A stretch of DNA of 17,485 bases from Leptospira sp. (GTDB taxonomy: Bacteria > Spirochaetota > Leptospiria > Leptospirales > Leptospiraceae): assembly GCA_027531445.1 (NCBI GenBank), contig JAPZRK010000090.1:1-17485 (forward strand), in the 5' to 3' direction. A program made the translations under genes and the position numbers. Below the pieces are notes generated by a model. The model was not told the origin of the DNA, made no database searches, and worked only from the letters and a program-made list of their open reading frames with translations. Positions 1 through 6,721 of the stretch are shown here, in pieces. Each line of letters starts with the position of its first letter. The first letter of the stretch is position 1.

Positions 1-1
1 G

Positions 2-454
2 ATTAACCTCGGATCGATGTCTGGAGCCGATACGGCATTCAATGGCACTGCACTTCCAAGTGTTTCGGTGACCAATACAGACAATGATAACGCCTCGGTG
101 ATTGTCACTCCAACGTCTGGACTTATCACAAATGAAAGTGGAACACAGGCTACATTTACAATTCGTTTGACGAGCGAACCTACTTCGAGTGTCACCATCC
201 CAATCACATCTTCGAATACTGCCGAAGGTACGGTCTCACCAACGAGTGTCACATTTGATAATGTGTGCCCTGGAGCTAACTGCTGGAGTACGGATCAAAC
301 GATCACAATCACAGGTGTAGATGATGGTTTAGTCGACGGAAATATTGGTTATACGATTGTGACTGGGGATATCACATCGAGTGATACAAATTACGGAAGT
401 ATTTTAGATGCTGCCATATCTGACGTCTCCGTCACAAACGAAGATAACGACTGA
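2..454 (+). CDS. C-terminal part of a Calx-beta-like repeat surface protein (5' end outside window)
   Basis: The reading frame is open to the left edge of the window, so the ATG at 17 is an internal methionine and only the last ~150 residues are visible. The fragment contains one complete repeat of about 118 residues, bounded by two copies of a V-S-V-T-N-x-D-N-D signature. The second copy ends the protein two codons before the TGA. Thr/Ser/Val-rich beta strands with acidic D-N-D-N turns are typical of Calx-beta-like or related immunoglobulin-fold repeats, in which the acidic loops bind calcium. A CxxxxxC pair lies mid-repeat. Such tandem-repeat proteins are usually secreted or surface-exposed and act in adhesion, but this is family knowledge. 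No signal peptide or anchor can be seen because the N-terminus is missing. It is convergent with the zigA-like gene, 17 bases away. Confidence 0.75.
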   Translation: MNLGSMSGADTAFNGTALPSVSVTNTDNDNASVIVTPTSGLITNESGTQATFTIRLTSEPTSSVTIPITSSNTAEGTVSPTSVTFDNVCPGANCWSTDQTITITGVDDGLVDGNIGYTIVTGDITSSDTNYGSILDAAISDVSVTNEDND

Positions 455-462
455 TATGGCAG
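411..462. terminator. Inverted repeat spanning the stop codon of the repeat-protein gene
   Basis: A perfect 10-bp inverted repeat (411-420 with 453-462) encloses 32 bases. Nested directly after the left arm is a second perfect hairpin (421-425 with 430-434, 4-base loop). The TGA stop lies at 452-454, so the right arm overlaps it. No strong T-run follows, so a classical intrinsic terminator is not shown. The position between convergent genes makes a transcript-end role plausible. A 10-bp inverted repeat of this spacing could also arise by chance in a window this long. Confidence 0.3.
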
Positions 463-471
463 GGATATAAT

Positions 472-1695
472 TTAGGCGACTTGGCTTTCTTCCATCTCAG
501 TCATTGCGCCGTCCCAATCTGGAAACGGATCTTCAAACTCGACCCAAAGATCGGGTCCCAGATCGAATTCAGATTTAGTCAATAGACATGAATCCAAAGA
601 CTTTCGAATTTTCTCTTCATTCATCTCGGTTCCGATAAACACTAACTCTTGTCTTCTGTCGCCCCAAGGTTCTTGCCATGCTGACTTAAGGTTAGTTTGA
701 ACATGCGGATCATCTGGGATGTCGGCCGGATCAATCGCCGCCCACCAGTATCCTTCCGGTTTGTAAGAAGTAAGGTTTCCTGCTTGGTTGTACATCACAA
801 CCCAATCCATCTTACTTGCAAGCCAGGCAAAACCTTTCCCACGAACAAGTCCTTTCTTTTCTTTTTCCAACCAATCCCAAAATCGTTTTGGATGGAAAGG
901 AATACGTGATTTATAAACAAAACTTGTGATTCCATACTCTTCAGTTTCAGGAGTGTGCTCACCACGAAGTTCCTTTAACCAAAGCGGTGATTCAGATGCC
1001 TTTTCAAAATCAAACCTATTTGTATTGAGAATCTTATCTAAATTCACCTTACTGTAATCAGTTGCGATGATTTCTGCGTCGGCATTCAATCCTTTTAAAA
1101 TTGAAAAAAGTTGATTTTTTTTCGATTCAGACAACAAACTAATTTTGTTTACGATGATCACATTCGCAAATTCAACTTGATCAACAAGTAAATCGGCGAT
1201 GTCTCTTTCGTCTCCTTCACCTGCTTCCAGATTTCGATCTACTAAGGAATCCAAACTTTTGAAGTCTTTCATAAAATTGACCGCATCGATCACAGTAACC
1301 ATTGTATCTAATTTTGCAACTTCGGACAAACTGACACCGTTTTCGTCCTCAAATGTAAATGTTTCTGCGATCGGTAAAGGCTCCGATACTCCGGTAGACT
1401 CGATCAATATGTAGTCAAACTTTCCATCTTCTGCGAGCTTTCTTATTTCGATCAGAAGATCTTCGCGTAGAGTACAGCAAATGCATCCATTCGACATTTC
1501 GACTAACTTTTCATTGGTGCGAGATAAATTCGCACTTCCTTTTGCGACAGATTGTGAGTCAATATTGACCTCACTCATGTCATTTACGATCACTGCTACT
1601 TTTTTCCCTTCTTTATTGTTCAGGATGTGATTTAGAAGTGTAGTCTTTCCAGCTCCTAAAAAGCCGGAAAGAACTGTAACTGGAATTTGTTTCAT
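472..1695 (-). CDS. zigA: Zinc metallochaperone GTPase of the CobW/COG0523 family, ZigA type
   Basis: This is a cytoplasmic GTPase thought to deliver Zn2+ to client metalloenzymes when zinc is scarce. Counting from ATG 1695 (407 aa), it has a P-loop GFLGAGKT at residues 11-18. The family's CxCC metal-binding motif (C71, C73, C74) follows, then an E-S-T-G-x-S-E-P switch segment near 99-106. The C-terminal CobW_C half has the R-I-P-F-H-P-x-R-F-W and L-V-F-I-G...C-L-L-T...D-P-F-P-x-W signatures of the ZigA/YciC branch. Length is normal for that branch. An in-frame GTG at 1704 is possible, but it lies inside a good ribosome binding site (AGGTGG, complement of 1701-1706, 5 bases before ATG 1695), so the ATG is preferred. 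Oddity: the guanine-specificity motif reads NKIS instead of NKxD (about residues 183-186). Regulation is probably by zinc through the palindromic boxes just upstream. The family call is firm; the client protein is unknown. Confidence 0.9.
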   Translation of the reverse strand: MKQIPVTVLSGFLGAGKTTLLNHILNNKEGKKVAVIVNDMSEVNIDSQSVAKGSANLSRTNEKLVEMSNGCICCTLREDLLIEIRKLAEDGKFDYILIESTGVSEPLPIAETFTFEDENGVSLSEVAKLDTMVTVIDAVNFMKDFKSLDSLVDRNLEAGEGDERDIADLLVDQVEFANVIIVNKISLLSESKKNQLFSILKGLNADAEIIATDYSKVNLDKILNTNRFDFEKASESPLWLKELRGEHTPETEEYGITSFVYKSRIPFHPKRFWDWLEKEKKGLVRGKGFAWLASKMDWVVMYNQAGNLTSYKPEGYWWAAIDPADIPDDPHVQTNLKSAWQEPWGDRRQELVFIGTEMNEEKIRKSLDSCLLTKSEFDLGPDLWVEFEDPFPDWDGAMTEMEESQVA

Positions 1696-1707
1696 AATAC
1701 CCACCTA

Positions 1708-1722
1708 TGCAACAAAGTTGCA
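1708..1722. promoter_or_regulatory. Palindromic operator-like box 1 upstream of zigA
   Basis: This is a perfect 6-3-6 inverted repeat, TGCAAC-N3-GTTGCA, placed two bases from the ribosome binding site of the minus-strand zigA-like gene. It is one of three copies of the same architecture within 83 bp. A protein bound here would block transcription or early elongation. Zur control is inferred from the downstream gene's family; the bases differ from the better-known AT-rich Zur boxes. Confidence 0.6.
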
Positions 1723-1724
1723 AA

Positions 1725-1739
1725 TGCAATCTTGTTGCA
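1725..1739. promoter_or_regulatory. Palindromic operator-like box 2 upstream of zigA
   Basis: TGCAAT-N3-GTTGCA has the same 15-bp architecture as box 1 with one mismatched pair. Its centre is 17 bp from that of box 1. It shares the exact core TGCAA...GTTGCA with box 3. Confidence 0.6.
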
Positions 1740-1761
1740 GTGTTTTCAGATCAGGTATTCT

Positions 1762-1767
1762 TGTCAA
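1762..1767 (-). promoter_or_regulatory. Possible -35 element of zigA
   Basis: On the minus strand this reads TTGACA, the consensus -35 hexamer. It sits between operator-like boxes 2 and 3. At 16-18 bp downstream there is only a poor -10 match, so the promoter is tentative. If it is real, boxes 1 and 2 cover the start region and box 3 lies just upstream of -35. Confidence 0.25.
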
Positions 1768-1775
1768 ATATTAAA

Positions 1776-1790
1776 TGCAATCCTGTTGCA
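1776..1790. promoter_or_regulatory. Palindromic operator-like box 3 upstream of zigA
   Basis: TGCAAT-N3-GTTGCA is nearly identical to box 2. Its centre is 51 bp from that of box 2, three times the 17-bp spacing between boxes 1 and 2. It lies 17 bp from the end of the neighbouring NmrA-like gene, so it most likely serves zigA only. Confidence 0.55.
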
Positions 1791-1806
1791 CCAATTTCTT
1801 TAAAAA

Positions 1807-2661
1807 TCAGGGCTTCATCCAAACGGCTTTATAATCCGCCGCATACTGCTCAAACAAGATAGGTGATTTTCCAGTTATTTTCGCTATTGAATCTGTGATT
1901 GGTGACGCATGTCCTTCACGAAGAGCTCCAGCGATATAATTCATAAAATCAGCATAATCATTGGAAAGTCCCGCACCGACCAAAGCTTTTTTGAAATCAT
2001 CAGGTGTGATGTTCACATAATCAATTTTAGTTCCCACGGCTTTGGTGAGGATTTCACTCACTTCAGTATGGCTTATCGCTTTACTTCCAGTTAGTGCAAA
2101 GGCTTGACGGTTAAAGTCATTTTTAGTAAGTAAACTCACTGCAACACTTGAAATATCTCGCGTATCGATAAAACTGACTACCGCATCGCCACCTGGGAAG
2201 TAGATTTTTCGATCAGCTAAAATTCCGGAAATCCAATACGAGTTAAAATTTTGCATAAACCAATTGGGTCGAATGATATTCCATTCTAGACCAGAATTTT
2301 CTAACATAAGCTCTGTTTTGCGAAAAGGAGCTTCTGGCGGTGCAAACTCAACACCCATGGCCGTCATCAGCACTACTTTTTTTAACTTCACATCGATTGC
2401 TTTTTGAAACCAAGGTGCAAGGACCGAATATTGATCATTAAGGCCTGGAGGCGAAAGAAAAAATGCCGCATCCATCTTTTCCAAAATCGCAGATCCATGA
2501 CCAGGCTTTAATGCATCCGCCTCAATCCAGGTGACTCCTGGTGTTACCTTCTTTTCACTTGGTTTTCTTGTTCCCGCAAACACTTCCACACCCATCTGAG
2601 TGAGACCAGTTACAACATTCTCTCCAATACTTCCACTTGCTCCGAATACAAAAACTTTCAT
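1807..2661 (-). CDS. NmrA-like NAD(P)-binding protein (atypical short-chain dehydrogenase)
   Basis: This is a Rossmann-fold protein of 284 aa, the usual length for the NmrA/QorB-like group of atypical SDRs. The dinucleotide-binding motif GASGSIG is at residues 7-13. R32-K33 at the end of the second strand suggests a preference for NADP(H). The group lacks the classical YxxxK catalytic pair and acts either as a quinone or flavonoid reductase or as a redox sensor; nothing here decides which. The start is well supported by AAGGAG five or six bases before the ATG. The gene is divergent from a cupin-AraC regulator. One copy of an 11-bp direct repeat overlaps its ribosome binding site, so control by that regulator is likely. 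It probably acts in the cytoplasm, as no signal peptide or membrane segment is seen. The substrate is not known. Confidence 0.85.
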   Translation of the reverse strand: MKVFVFGASGSIGENVVTGLTQMGVEVFAGTRKPSEKKVTPGVTWIEADALKPGHGSAILEKMDAAFFLSPPGLNDQYSVLAPWFQKAIDVKLKKVVLMTAMGVEFAPPEAPFRKTELMLENSGLEWNIIRPNWFMQNFNSYWISGILADRKIYFPGGDAVVSFIDTRDISSVAVSLLTKNDFNRQAFALTGSKAISHTEVSEILTKAVGTKIDYVNITPDDFKKALVGAGLSNDYADFMNYIAGALREGHASPITDSIAKITGKSPILFEQYAADYKAVWMKP

Positions 2662-2670
2662 AATATCTCC

Positions 2671-2708
2671 TTTGATACTGTAATATTACTCCCCTATTTT
2701 GATACTGT
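2671..2708. promoter_or_regulatory. Direct-repeat operator between the NmrA-like and AraC genes
   Basis: TTTGATACTGT occurs exactly twice, at 2671-2681 and 2698-2708, 27 bp apart. The first copy overlaps the ribosome binding site of the minus-strand NmrA-like gene. AraC-family proteins commonly bind direct repeats near the promoter of a divergent target, so these are candidate sites for the adjacent regulator. This is inferred from repeat and position only. Confidence 0.5.
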
Positions 2709-2744
2709 CCATACCCTAAAGTCTTATTTTTATATCCAATCGTA

Positions 2745-2771
2745 TATTTTTGTAGACGATCTACCAAAATA
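2745..2771. promoter_or_regulatory. 27-bp imperfect palindrome upstream of the cupin-AraC gene
   Basis: Arms of 12 bases (2745-2756 and 2760-2771) pair at 11 of 12 positions around a 3-base centre. It lies just before a TATAAT at 2776-2781, so it would cover the -35/spacer region of a promoter reading into the AraC gene. An autoregulatory or second regulator site is the simplest reading. Confidence 0.4.
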
Positions 2772-2775
2772 TGTC

Positions 2776-2781
2776 TATAAT
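2776..2781 (+). promoter_or_regulatory. Candidate -10 box of the cupin-AraC gene
   Basis: This is an exact TATAAT. Transcription would begin about 7 bases later, at or next to the ATG at 2788, which would make the mRNA nearly leaderless. The lack of a clear ribosome binding site before that ATG agrees with this. No good -35 is seen at 17 bp. Confidence 0.35.
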
Positions 2782-2787
2782 AGAAGA

Positions 2788-3690
2788 ATGGATATTCTTT
2801 CAGAAATTTTAGAATCAGCTGATTGGAAAAGTGACTTACTTGCAAGAGATAGATTGTATGAATCCTGGGGTTATCGTTTTCCCTGCGATCGTAGCGGTGG
2901 ATTTCATGTGATCACACAAGGATCTTGTTATGCGAAATTTTTAGGCAAAGAGCTTTTTTTACAAAAAGGTGACCTACTTTTTATTACACGAGGTATACCT
3001 CACGATTTGTTATCCGAGCCCAATGCAAAAATAATGGAAATCCAAAGGTTCCTCGAAGGGCAGAAGCAGATTGAAAAAAAAGGCAAACCTGTTACTACCT
3101 TTGTCTCAGTACGATATGAAGTGCCTAGTCGACCACAACATCCTTTCTTTTTAGAACTTCCACCATACATTCTCATTCCTTCGAGTGATATCGAATCCCA
3201 CCATTCATTACAAGTGGTGATAAGTATGATCTCAAAAGAATTGGAACAGGAGCTATGCTCTGATTTAATTCTACAAAAGTTATCAGACATTATGCTCTAT
3301 TATATGATTCGGTATTGGATGGAAAAAAACCCAAGCACACAGCCAGGTTGGCTCATGGCACTCAGCGATTCTCTAGTCATACGTGCTTTGGAAGCACTTC
3401 ATAAAAATCTTAGTTATGATTGGACCATTGAATCCCTTGGAAAATCTCTTGGAGTTTCGCGTGCAAACCTTGCAAACCGATTCAAAGAGTTATTACAGAT
3501 TCCACCTATGGAATATTTGGCGAAGGTTCGAATGGAAAAAGCAAGAAACCTATTCCAAAAAGGTGACACAACTTTGGAAGAAGTATCACTGGCTGTGGGT
3601 TATTCCTCTGCTTTTGCGTTTTCGAAGGCATACAAAAGAATCTTCGGCTCATCTCCTGCAAAAGAATGGAAAAAGGTTTCTATGGCGTAA
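2788..3690 (+). CDS. AraC-family transcriptional regulator with N-terminal cupin domain
   Basis: This is a 300-aa DNA-binding regulator. Residues ~10-130 form a cupin-like sensor domain of the AraC_binding type. Residues ~195-300 form the paired helix-turn-helix domain: the first HTH is at about 212-231 and the second at about 260-283, followed by the typical F-G-S-S-P-A-K-E-W end. The gene is divergent from the NmrA-like gene, an arrangement often seen when such a regulator controls a redox enzyme next to it. The spacer contains an 11-bp direct repeat and a palindrome that may be its sites. The ligand cannot be predicted. The start at ATG 2788 has only a weak ribosome binding site, but it gives a complete cupin domain and lies next to a TATAAT. 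Confidence 0.88.
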   Translation: MDILSEILESADWKSDLLARDRLYESWGYRFPCDRSGGFHVITQGSCYAKFLGKELFLQKGDLLFITRGIPHDLLSEPNAKIMEIQRFLEGQKQIEKKGKPVTTFVSVRYEVPSRPQHPFFLELPPYILIPSSDIESHHSLQVVISMISKELEQELCSDLILQKLSDIMLYYMIRYWMEKNPSTQPGWLMALSDSLVIRALEALHKNLSYDWTIESLGKSLGVSRANLANRFKELLQIPPMEYLAKVRMEKARNLFQKGDTTLEEVSLAVGYSSAFAFSKAYKRIFGSSPAKEWKKVSMA

Positions 3691-3780
3691 GTCTTGATCC
3701 GAGATTAGAAATTTAGTTTCTTGTCTCTAAAATTGCCTGTAAGCGAATCTTTCCGACTGTAAATCCGTATTAATAGATAA

Positions 3781-3795
3781 TAGCTTGATAAGCTA
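3781..3795. promoter_or_regulatory. Perfect 6-3-6 palindrome upstream of the cysteine-rich lipoprotein gene
   Basis: TAGCTT-N3-AAGCTA is a perfect inverted repeat lying 36 bp before the ATG at 3831, in an otherwise featureless 140-bp spacer. It could be an operator for the lipoprotein gene. It is short enough to occur by chance, and no promoter was recognised near it. Confidence 0.25.
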
Positions 3796-3830
3796 GTTAC
3801 GTTGTGTACTGTTAAGTAAAACGAGGACGA

Positions 3831-4973
3831 ATGAAACCTAGATATACGTTGTTGATCTCTCTCTTACTGATCTCATTTAGTCTCTACACTCAGTGCGCTT
3901 CCCAAAAGAAAACTCCGCCTTATTGGTTACTCCTTCTCCTCAACCAACCGGGACAAAATGCAACATCAAATACGCCCGCAACGACTGGAGAAACCTCAGG
4001 CGCAACTGAAAGGATTTCTTTGTTTGTTGAGCATGTTGAACCCAACAATCCGAGTGGAAGTTGTACAACCTATGGCGGTTTGCTTTTGAGTTTTGAATCC
4101 GAAACAAAGTCTACATGCAAAAGTCACTCCCTCACTCCGACCTGCTTTTCTTATGTTTTAGATGATACAGGATTTCCCAAAAAATTAGATCCAAGGTCCT
4201 ATGCAGGATATGTACTTCCAGTCAAGCAAGACTTGGATATAAGCTTTCCCTTAGATGAGAAATCATTATTTTACTGTTATGACAGACCTAAGCCAGCGTC
4301 TGTGTCGGAAGTCTCCATGTATAGCTATCGTGACAAAAGACCTGGCGTAAACGAATCCACTTGTCACCAAACAATGAACGGAAATTTTTGCCAAGACAGA
4401 TTGAATCTCCTCTCACCTGTAAAATTCTATTTACCCCGGGAACTCGCCCTCCTAACAAGCGACGGAGCAGGAAACTCTGGCTCACATATGTTGGAAATAC
4501 GTTACATTTCCGAAACAGGAAAATTCGTTACCTGCACCTATGGAGGAAATTTCTTTAGCCAAACAGCGGGCTTCACTCGCAATGCCTATATTTCCGGAAA
4601 TGTTTCTGAGCAATACAAACGAGGTCAATGTATTGAATGTACCGGTTCATTTTGTAACAATCAAATCAACTCTGGCAATGGACCATTTCAATTTGATCAG
4701 GCTTATCCTATACCAACAACAACAGAGATCATAGCCAAAGATTTTCTCTATCTCTCGGTTCTCAATGGGGATGGTTCCAAAAAACATGCAGTTCGATGGC
4801 CGGTTTCTGGATTTACTCCGGTTGAAGATCAGATCGACTTTACATCGCTTGCTGGATGGATCGGTGATTTTTCGGATGATCCCATTGTGTGGCTATTTAC
4901 TGGAATCATCTTAATAGCGCTTTTCTTTTCAGTGATCAGAATCAAAAGAAAAAGGAAAAGCATTCAAAACTGA
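3831..4973 (+). CDS. Cysteine-rich lipoprotein with C-terminal membrane helix, function unknown
   Basis: Not recognised as a known family. The 380-aa product has a signal peptide ending in a spirochaete-style lipobox (L-Y-T-Q-C, C22). A Leu-rich patch W-L-L-L-L-L-N (32-38) and a Thr/Gly/Ala-rich linker follow. The ectodomain contains ten more cysteines, several in C-x2-C or C-x4-C spacing near its end, which suggests about five disulfides. Residues ~352-371 form a hydrophobic helix followed by a basic R-I-K-R-K-R-K tail, as in a stop-transfer anchor. The protein therefore seems anchored at both ends, which points to the periplasmic face of the inner membrane rather than the surface. The start is supported by GAGG 5 bases upstream. 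It is convergent with the metalloprotease gene, 5 bases apart. Confidence 0.75.
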   Translation: MKPRYTLLISLLLISFSLYTQCASQKKTPPYWLLLLLNQPGQNATSNTPATTGETSGATERISLFVEHVEPNNPSGSCTTYGGLLLSFESETKSTCKSHSLTPTCFSYVLDDTGFPKKLDPRSYAGYVLPVKQDLDISFPLDEKSLFYCYDRPKPASVSEVSMYSYRDKRPGVNESTCHQTMNGNFCQDRLNLLSPVKFYLPRELALLTSDGAGNSGSHMLEIRYISETGKFVTCTYGGNFFSQTAGFTRNAYISGNVSEQYKRGQCIECTGSFCNNQINSGNGPFQFDQAYPIPTTTEIIAKDFLYLSVLNGDGSKKHAVRWPVSGFTPVEDQIDFTSLAGWIGDFSDDPIVWLFTGIILIALFFSVIRIKRKRKSIQN

Positions 4974-4975
4974 TT

Positions 4976-5001
4976 TCTCTATTTTTCGAGAGATTTCTTT
5001 T
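4976..5001 (+). terminator. Short hairpin with T-rich tail after the lipoprotein gene
   Basis: A 5-bp stem (4976-4980 with 4989-4993) and 8-base loop are followed by a T-rich stretch on the plus strand. The element begins 3 bases after the lipoprotein stop and overlaps the 3' end of the opposing metalloprotease gene. The stem is short and AT-containing, so termination may be weak. Confidence 0.35.
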
Positions 5002-6592
5002 CAGTTGTATTTCCATTTGGCCATTGGGTTATTTCTAAACCGTTCAATATATAAACTATGGTTTGGTTTTTGAAAAATGTTGCGGTATAATTTGGACCTT
5101 TGATCGTATAGGTTCCATCTAAAAATAAATAAACTTGTTCTTTTCGAGGTGTAGTAAACTGACCTTCCAGTTTACCTTCAATGTCTCTAATATCTAGTTC
5201 AAAGGCACTTTTTAAATTCGGCTTCGACGCCGTATCACCGGTGATGGGCAATTTACTTTCTTCATCTATAAAATTTAAAGTATAAATGTCCATTGCCCAA
5301 TCCGCTAAGGTTGTTTTCATAAAATCATTTGCCGCTGGTGAATTGCGAAATTTTGCCAGATCATTGTACAATTTATTTAACAATTCCTGAGCTGAAAAAG
5401 AAGTTATACTTTTAAAAATTTCATTTTCATTTTCACCCTTACAAGATTTTGTCCATAAGTCTAACACAGTTTTTTCATCATAATTTTCTGCGATGTATCG
5501 AAAGAGTTGTCCCCCTAAAAGGTATGGATCATCTTTTGAAAGCTGAGGTTCTTTTCCGGTAAGCACATATCTTTCAAAAAAAAGGATTCGATCATTCCCA
5601 CGTTTTTTACTGCTTCCGATATATCCAAGGTATTCTGCCATTCCTTCATTAAACCATGCAGAAAATTTTTGATTCGGGAAACTCTTATCTTTTCTGATCA
5701 TTGCACATTGTGTCTGCTGTACATGGTGACCCCACTCATGGTAAATCATATGAGTATGATGAATGTTTTTGGCTTTTTCCATAATTTCTTTGTTTGTTCC
5801 CACATAACTTAGTAATGGCTTCGAATTGCAAAAACTCAAACCAAAAATACCACCCTTACCTCCTGCACAATCTAGATTTGGAACATTATGGAAGTTACCA
5901 TAATCTAATTTATTTTTAAAAAATATAACGGGAATTATGTTTGAGCTTGTGTATCCATTTCTAGAAAGATAATTTTCAAATCGTGCGTACGCATCACCAT
6001 CCGTAAAGGCATCAATCCATGCTTCGTGTTCGGGTTCAAAGTAAAAAACAAATCTACCGCTCTTCTTGATTTTTGTAGTAAAGAGATTGTTAGGGAATAA
6101 TTGAAAATAATAATGATTCCGATAATCTTCAAAATAGTAAAAATAATTGTTAAACTGATTTTTAAAAACTCTACTTAAAATTGATCCATTCGGATAGGTA
6201 AGTCGAAAGTTTAACTCACTTTTATTATCTTTATCTCCATGCGTATGAAATGTAAACTGATCAAGTGACAAAATCCAATTCGATGGCGTCCAAAAAGCGA
6301 TTTCTCCTCCCCTTTTCAAATTCCATTTGTAACTTCCATTTTTCCACTTATAAACATCGCCACCATCAGGTCCTTGCCCGGCACCTTCAGCTAGGGTCGA
6401 AACGTCTAATTCGATATCCTTTGTTAGTGGAAATTTTAAATTCGATAGATCCTCATATCTAAGAGGAACTTTTTCTTCAAAACGATCCCATTCAAAATTT
6501 CCTTTGGGATCCTTCAGTGGGAAAGCGAACAACGATGCAGAAAGGAGAAGGTAAAAAATATAAAAGTACTTAATGAATTTAAATATGAACAT
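4979..6592 (-). CDS. Secreted zinc metalloprotease, gluzincin-like
   Basis: This is a 537-aa exported protein. A hydrophobic signal peptide (~residues 5-23, likely cut after S-L-F-A) precedes a mature domain with HEWGH at 285-289. NEGMAEY at 315-321 follows, placing a Glu 27 residues after the second His. HExxH followed by NExxAEY is the zinc site of gluzincin (clan MA) peptidases: H285 and H289 bind zinc, E286 is the catalytic base and E316 is the third ligand. The N-terminal ~250 residues and the C-terminal beta-rich ~100 residues are not recognised. No lipobox is seen, so it is probably periplasmic or released. The start at ATG 6592 has AGAGGA eight bases upstream. A promoter is predicted at 6673-6701. 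The substrate is unknown; the call rests on the two motifs. Confidence 0.8.
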   Translation of the reverse strand: MFIFKFIKYFYIFYLLLSASLFAFPLKDPKGNFEWDRFEEKVPLRYEDLSNLKFPLTKDIELDVSTLAEGAGQGPDGGDVYKWKNGSYKWNLKRGGEIAFWTPSNWILSLDQFTFHTHGDKDNKSELNFRLTYPNGSILSRVFKNQFNNYFYYFEDYRNHYYFQLFPNNLFTTKIKKSGRFVFYFEPEHEAWIDAFTDGDAYARFENYLSRNGYTSSNIIPVIFFKNKLDYGNFHNVPNLDCAGGKGGIFGLSFCNSKPLLSYVGTNKEIMEKAKNIHHTHMIYHEWGHHVQQTQCAMIRKDKSFPNQKFSAWFNEGMAEYLGYIGSSKKRGNDRILFFERYVLTGKEPQLSKDDPYLLGGQLFRYIAENYDEKTVLDLWTKSCKGENENEIFKSITSFSAQELLNKLYNDLAKFRNSPAANDFMKTTLADWAMDIYTLNFIDEESKLPITGDTASKPNLKSAFELDIRDIEGKLEGQFTTPRKEQVYLFLDGTYTIKGPNYTATFFKNQTIVYILNGLEITQWPNGNTTEKKSLEK

Positions 6593-6672
6593 ACAATAGT
6601 CCTCTACCTTTCCTTTTTGTCATCCAATTGATACAACACTGTAGTCTAGATTTCATACAACCGTCAAAGAAA

Positions 6673-6701
6673 ATTGTATTTGTTATGTAATAATTAGACA
6701 A
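6673..6701 (-). promoter_or_regulatory. Candidate sigma70-type promoter of the gluzincin-like protease gene
   Basis: On the minus strand, TTGTCT (6701-6696) is separated by exactly 17 bp from TACAAT (6678-6673), a close match to consensus. Transcription would start near 6666, giving a leader of about 75 bases. No equally good promoter was found on the plus strand for the divergent pst operon. Confidence 0.4.
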
Positions 6702-6721
6702 CGAACATTAGAGGTCTACCT

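Noticed and set aside
2555..2845. 96-aa minus-strand open frame across the NmrA/AraC spacer
   Set aside because: It overlaps the starts of both well-supported divergent genes and crosses their regulatory elements; composition does not look like a protein.
3383..3697. 104-aa plus-strand open frame
   Set aside because: It is an alternative frame of the AraC DNA-binding domain, which is clearly coding in the main frame.
6601..6721. TGTCAT-like Pho box upstream of pstS
   Set aside because: Only a single partial half-site is seen, with no second copy at 11-bp spacing; not enough to call a PhoB site.
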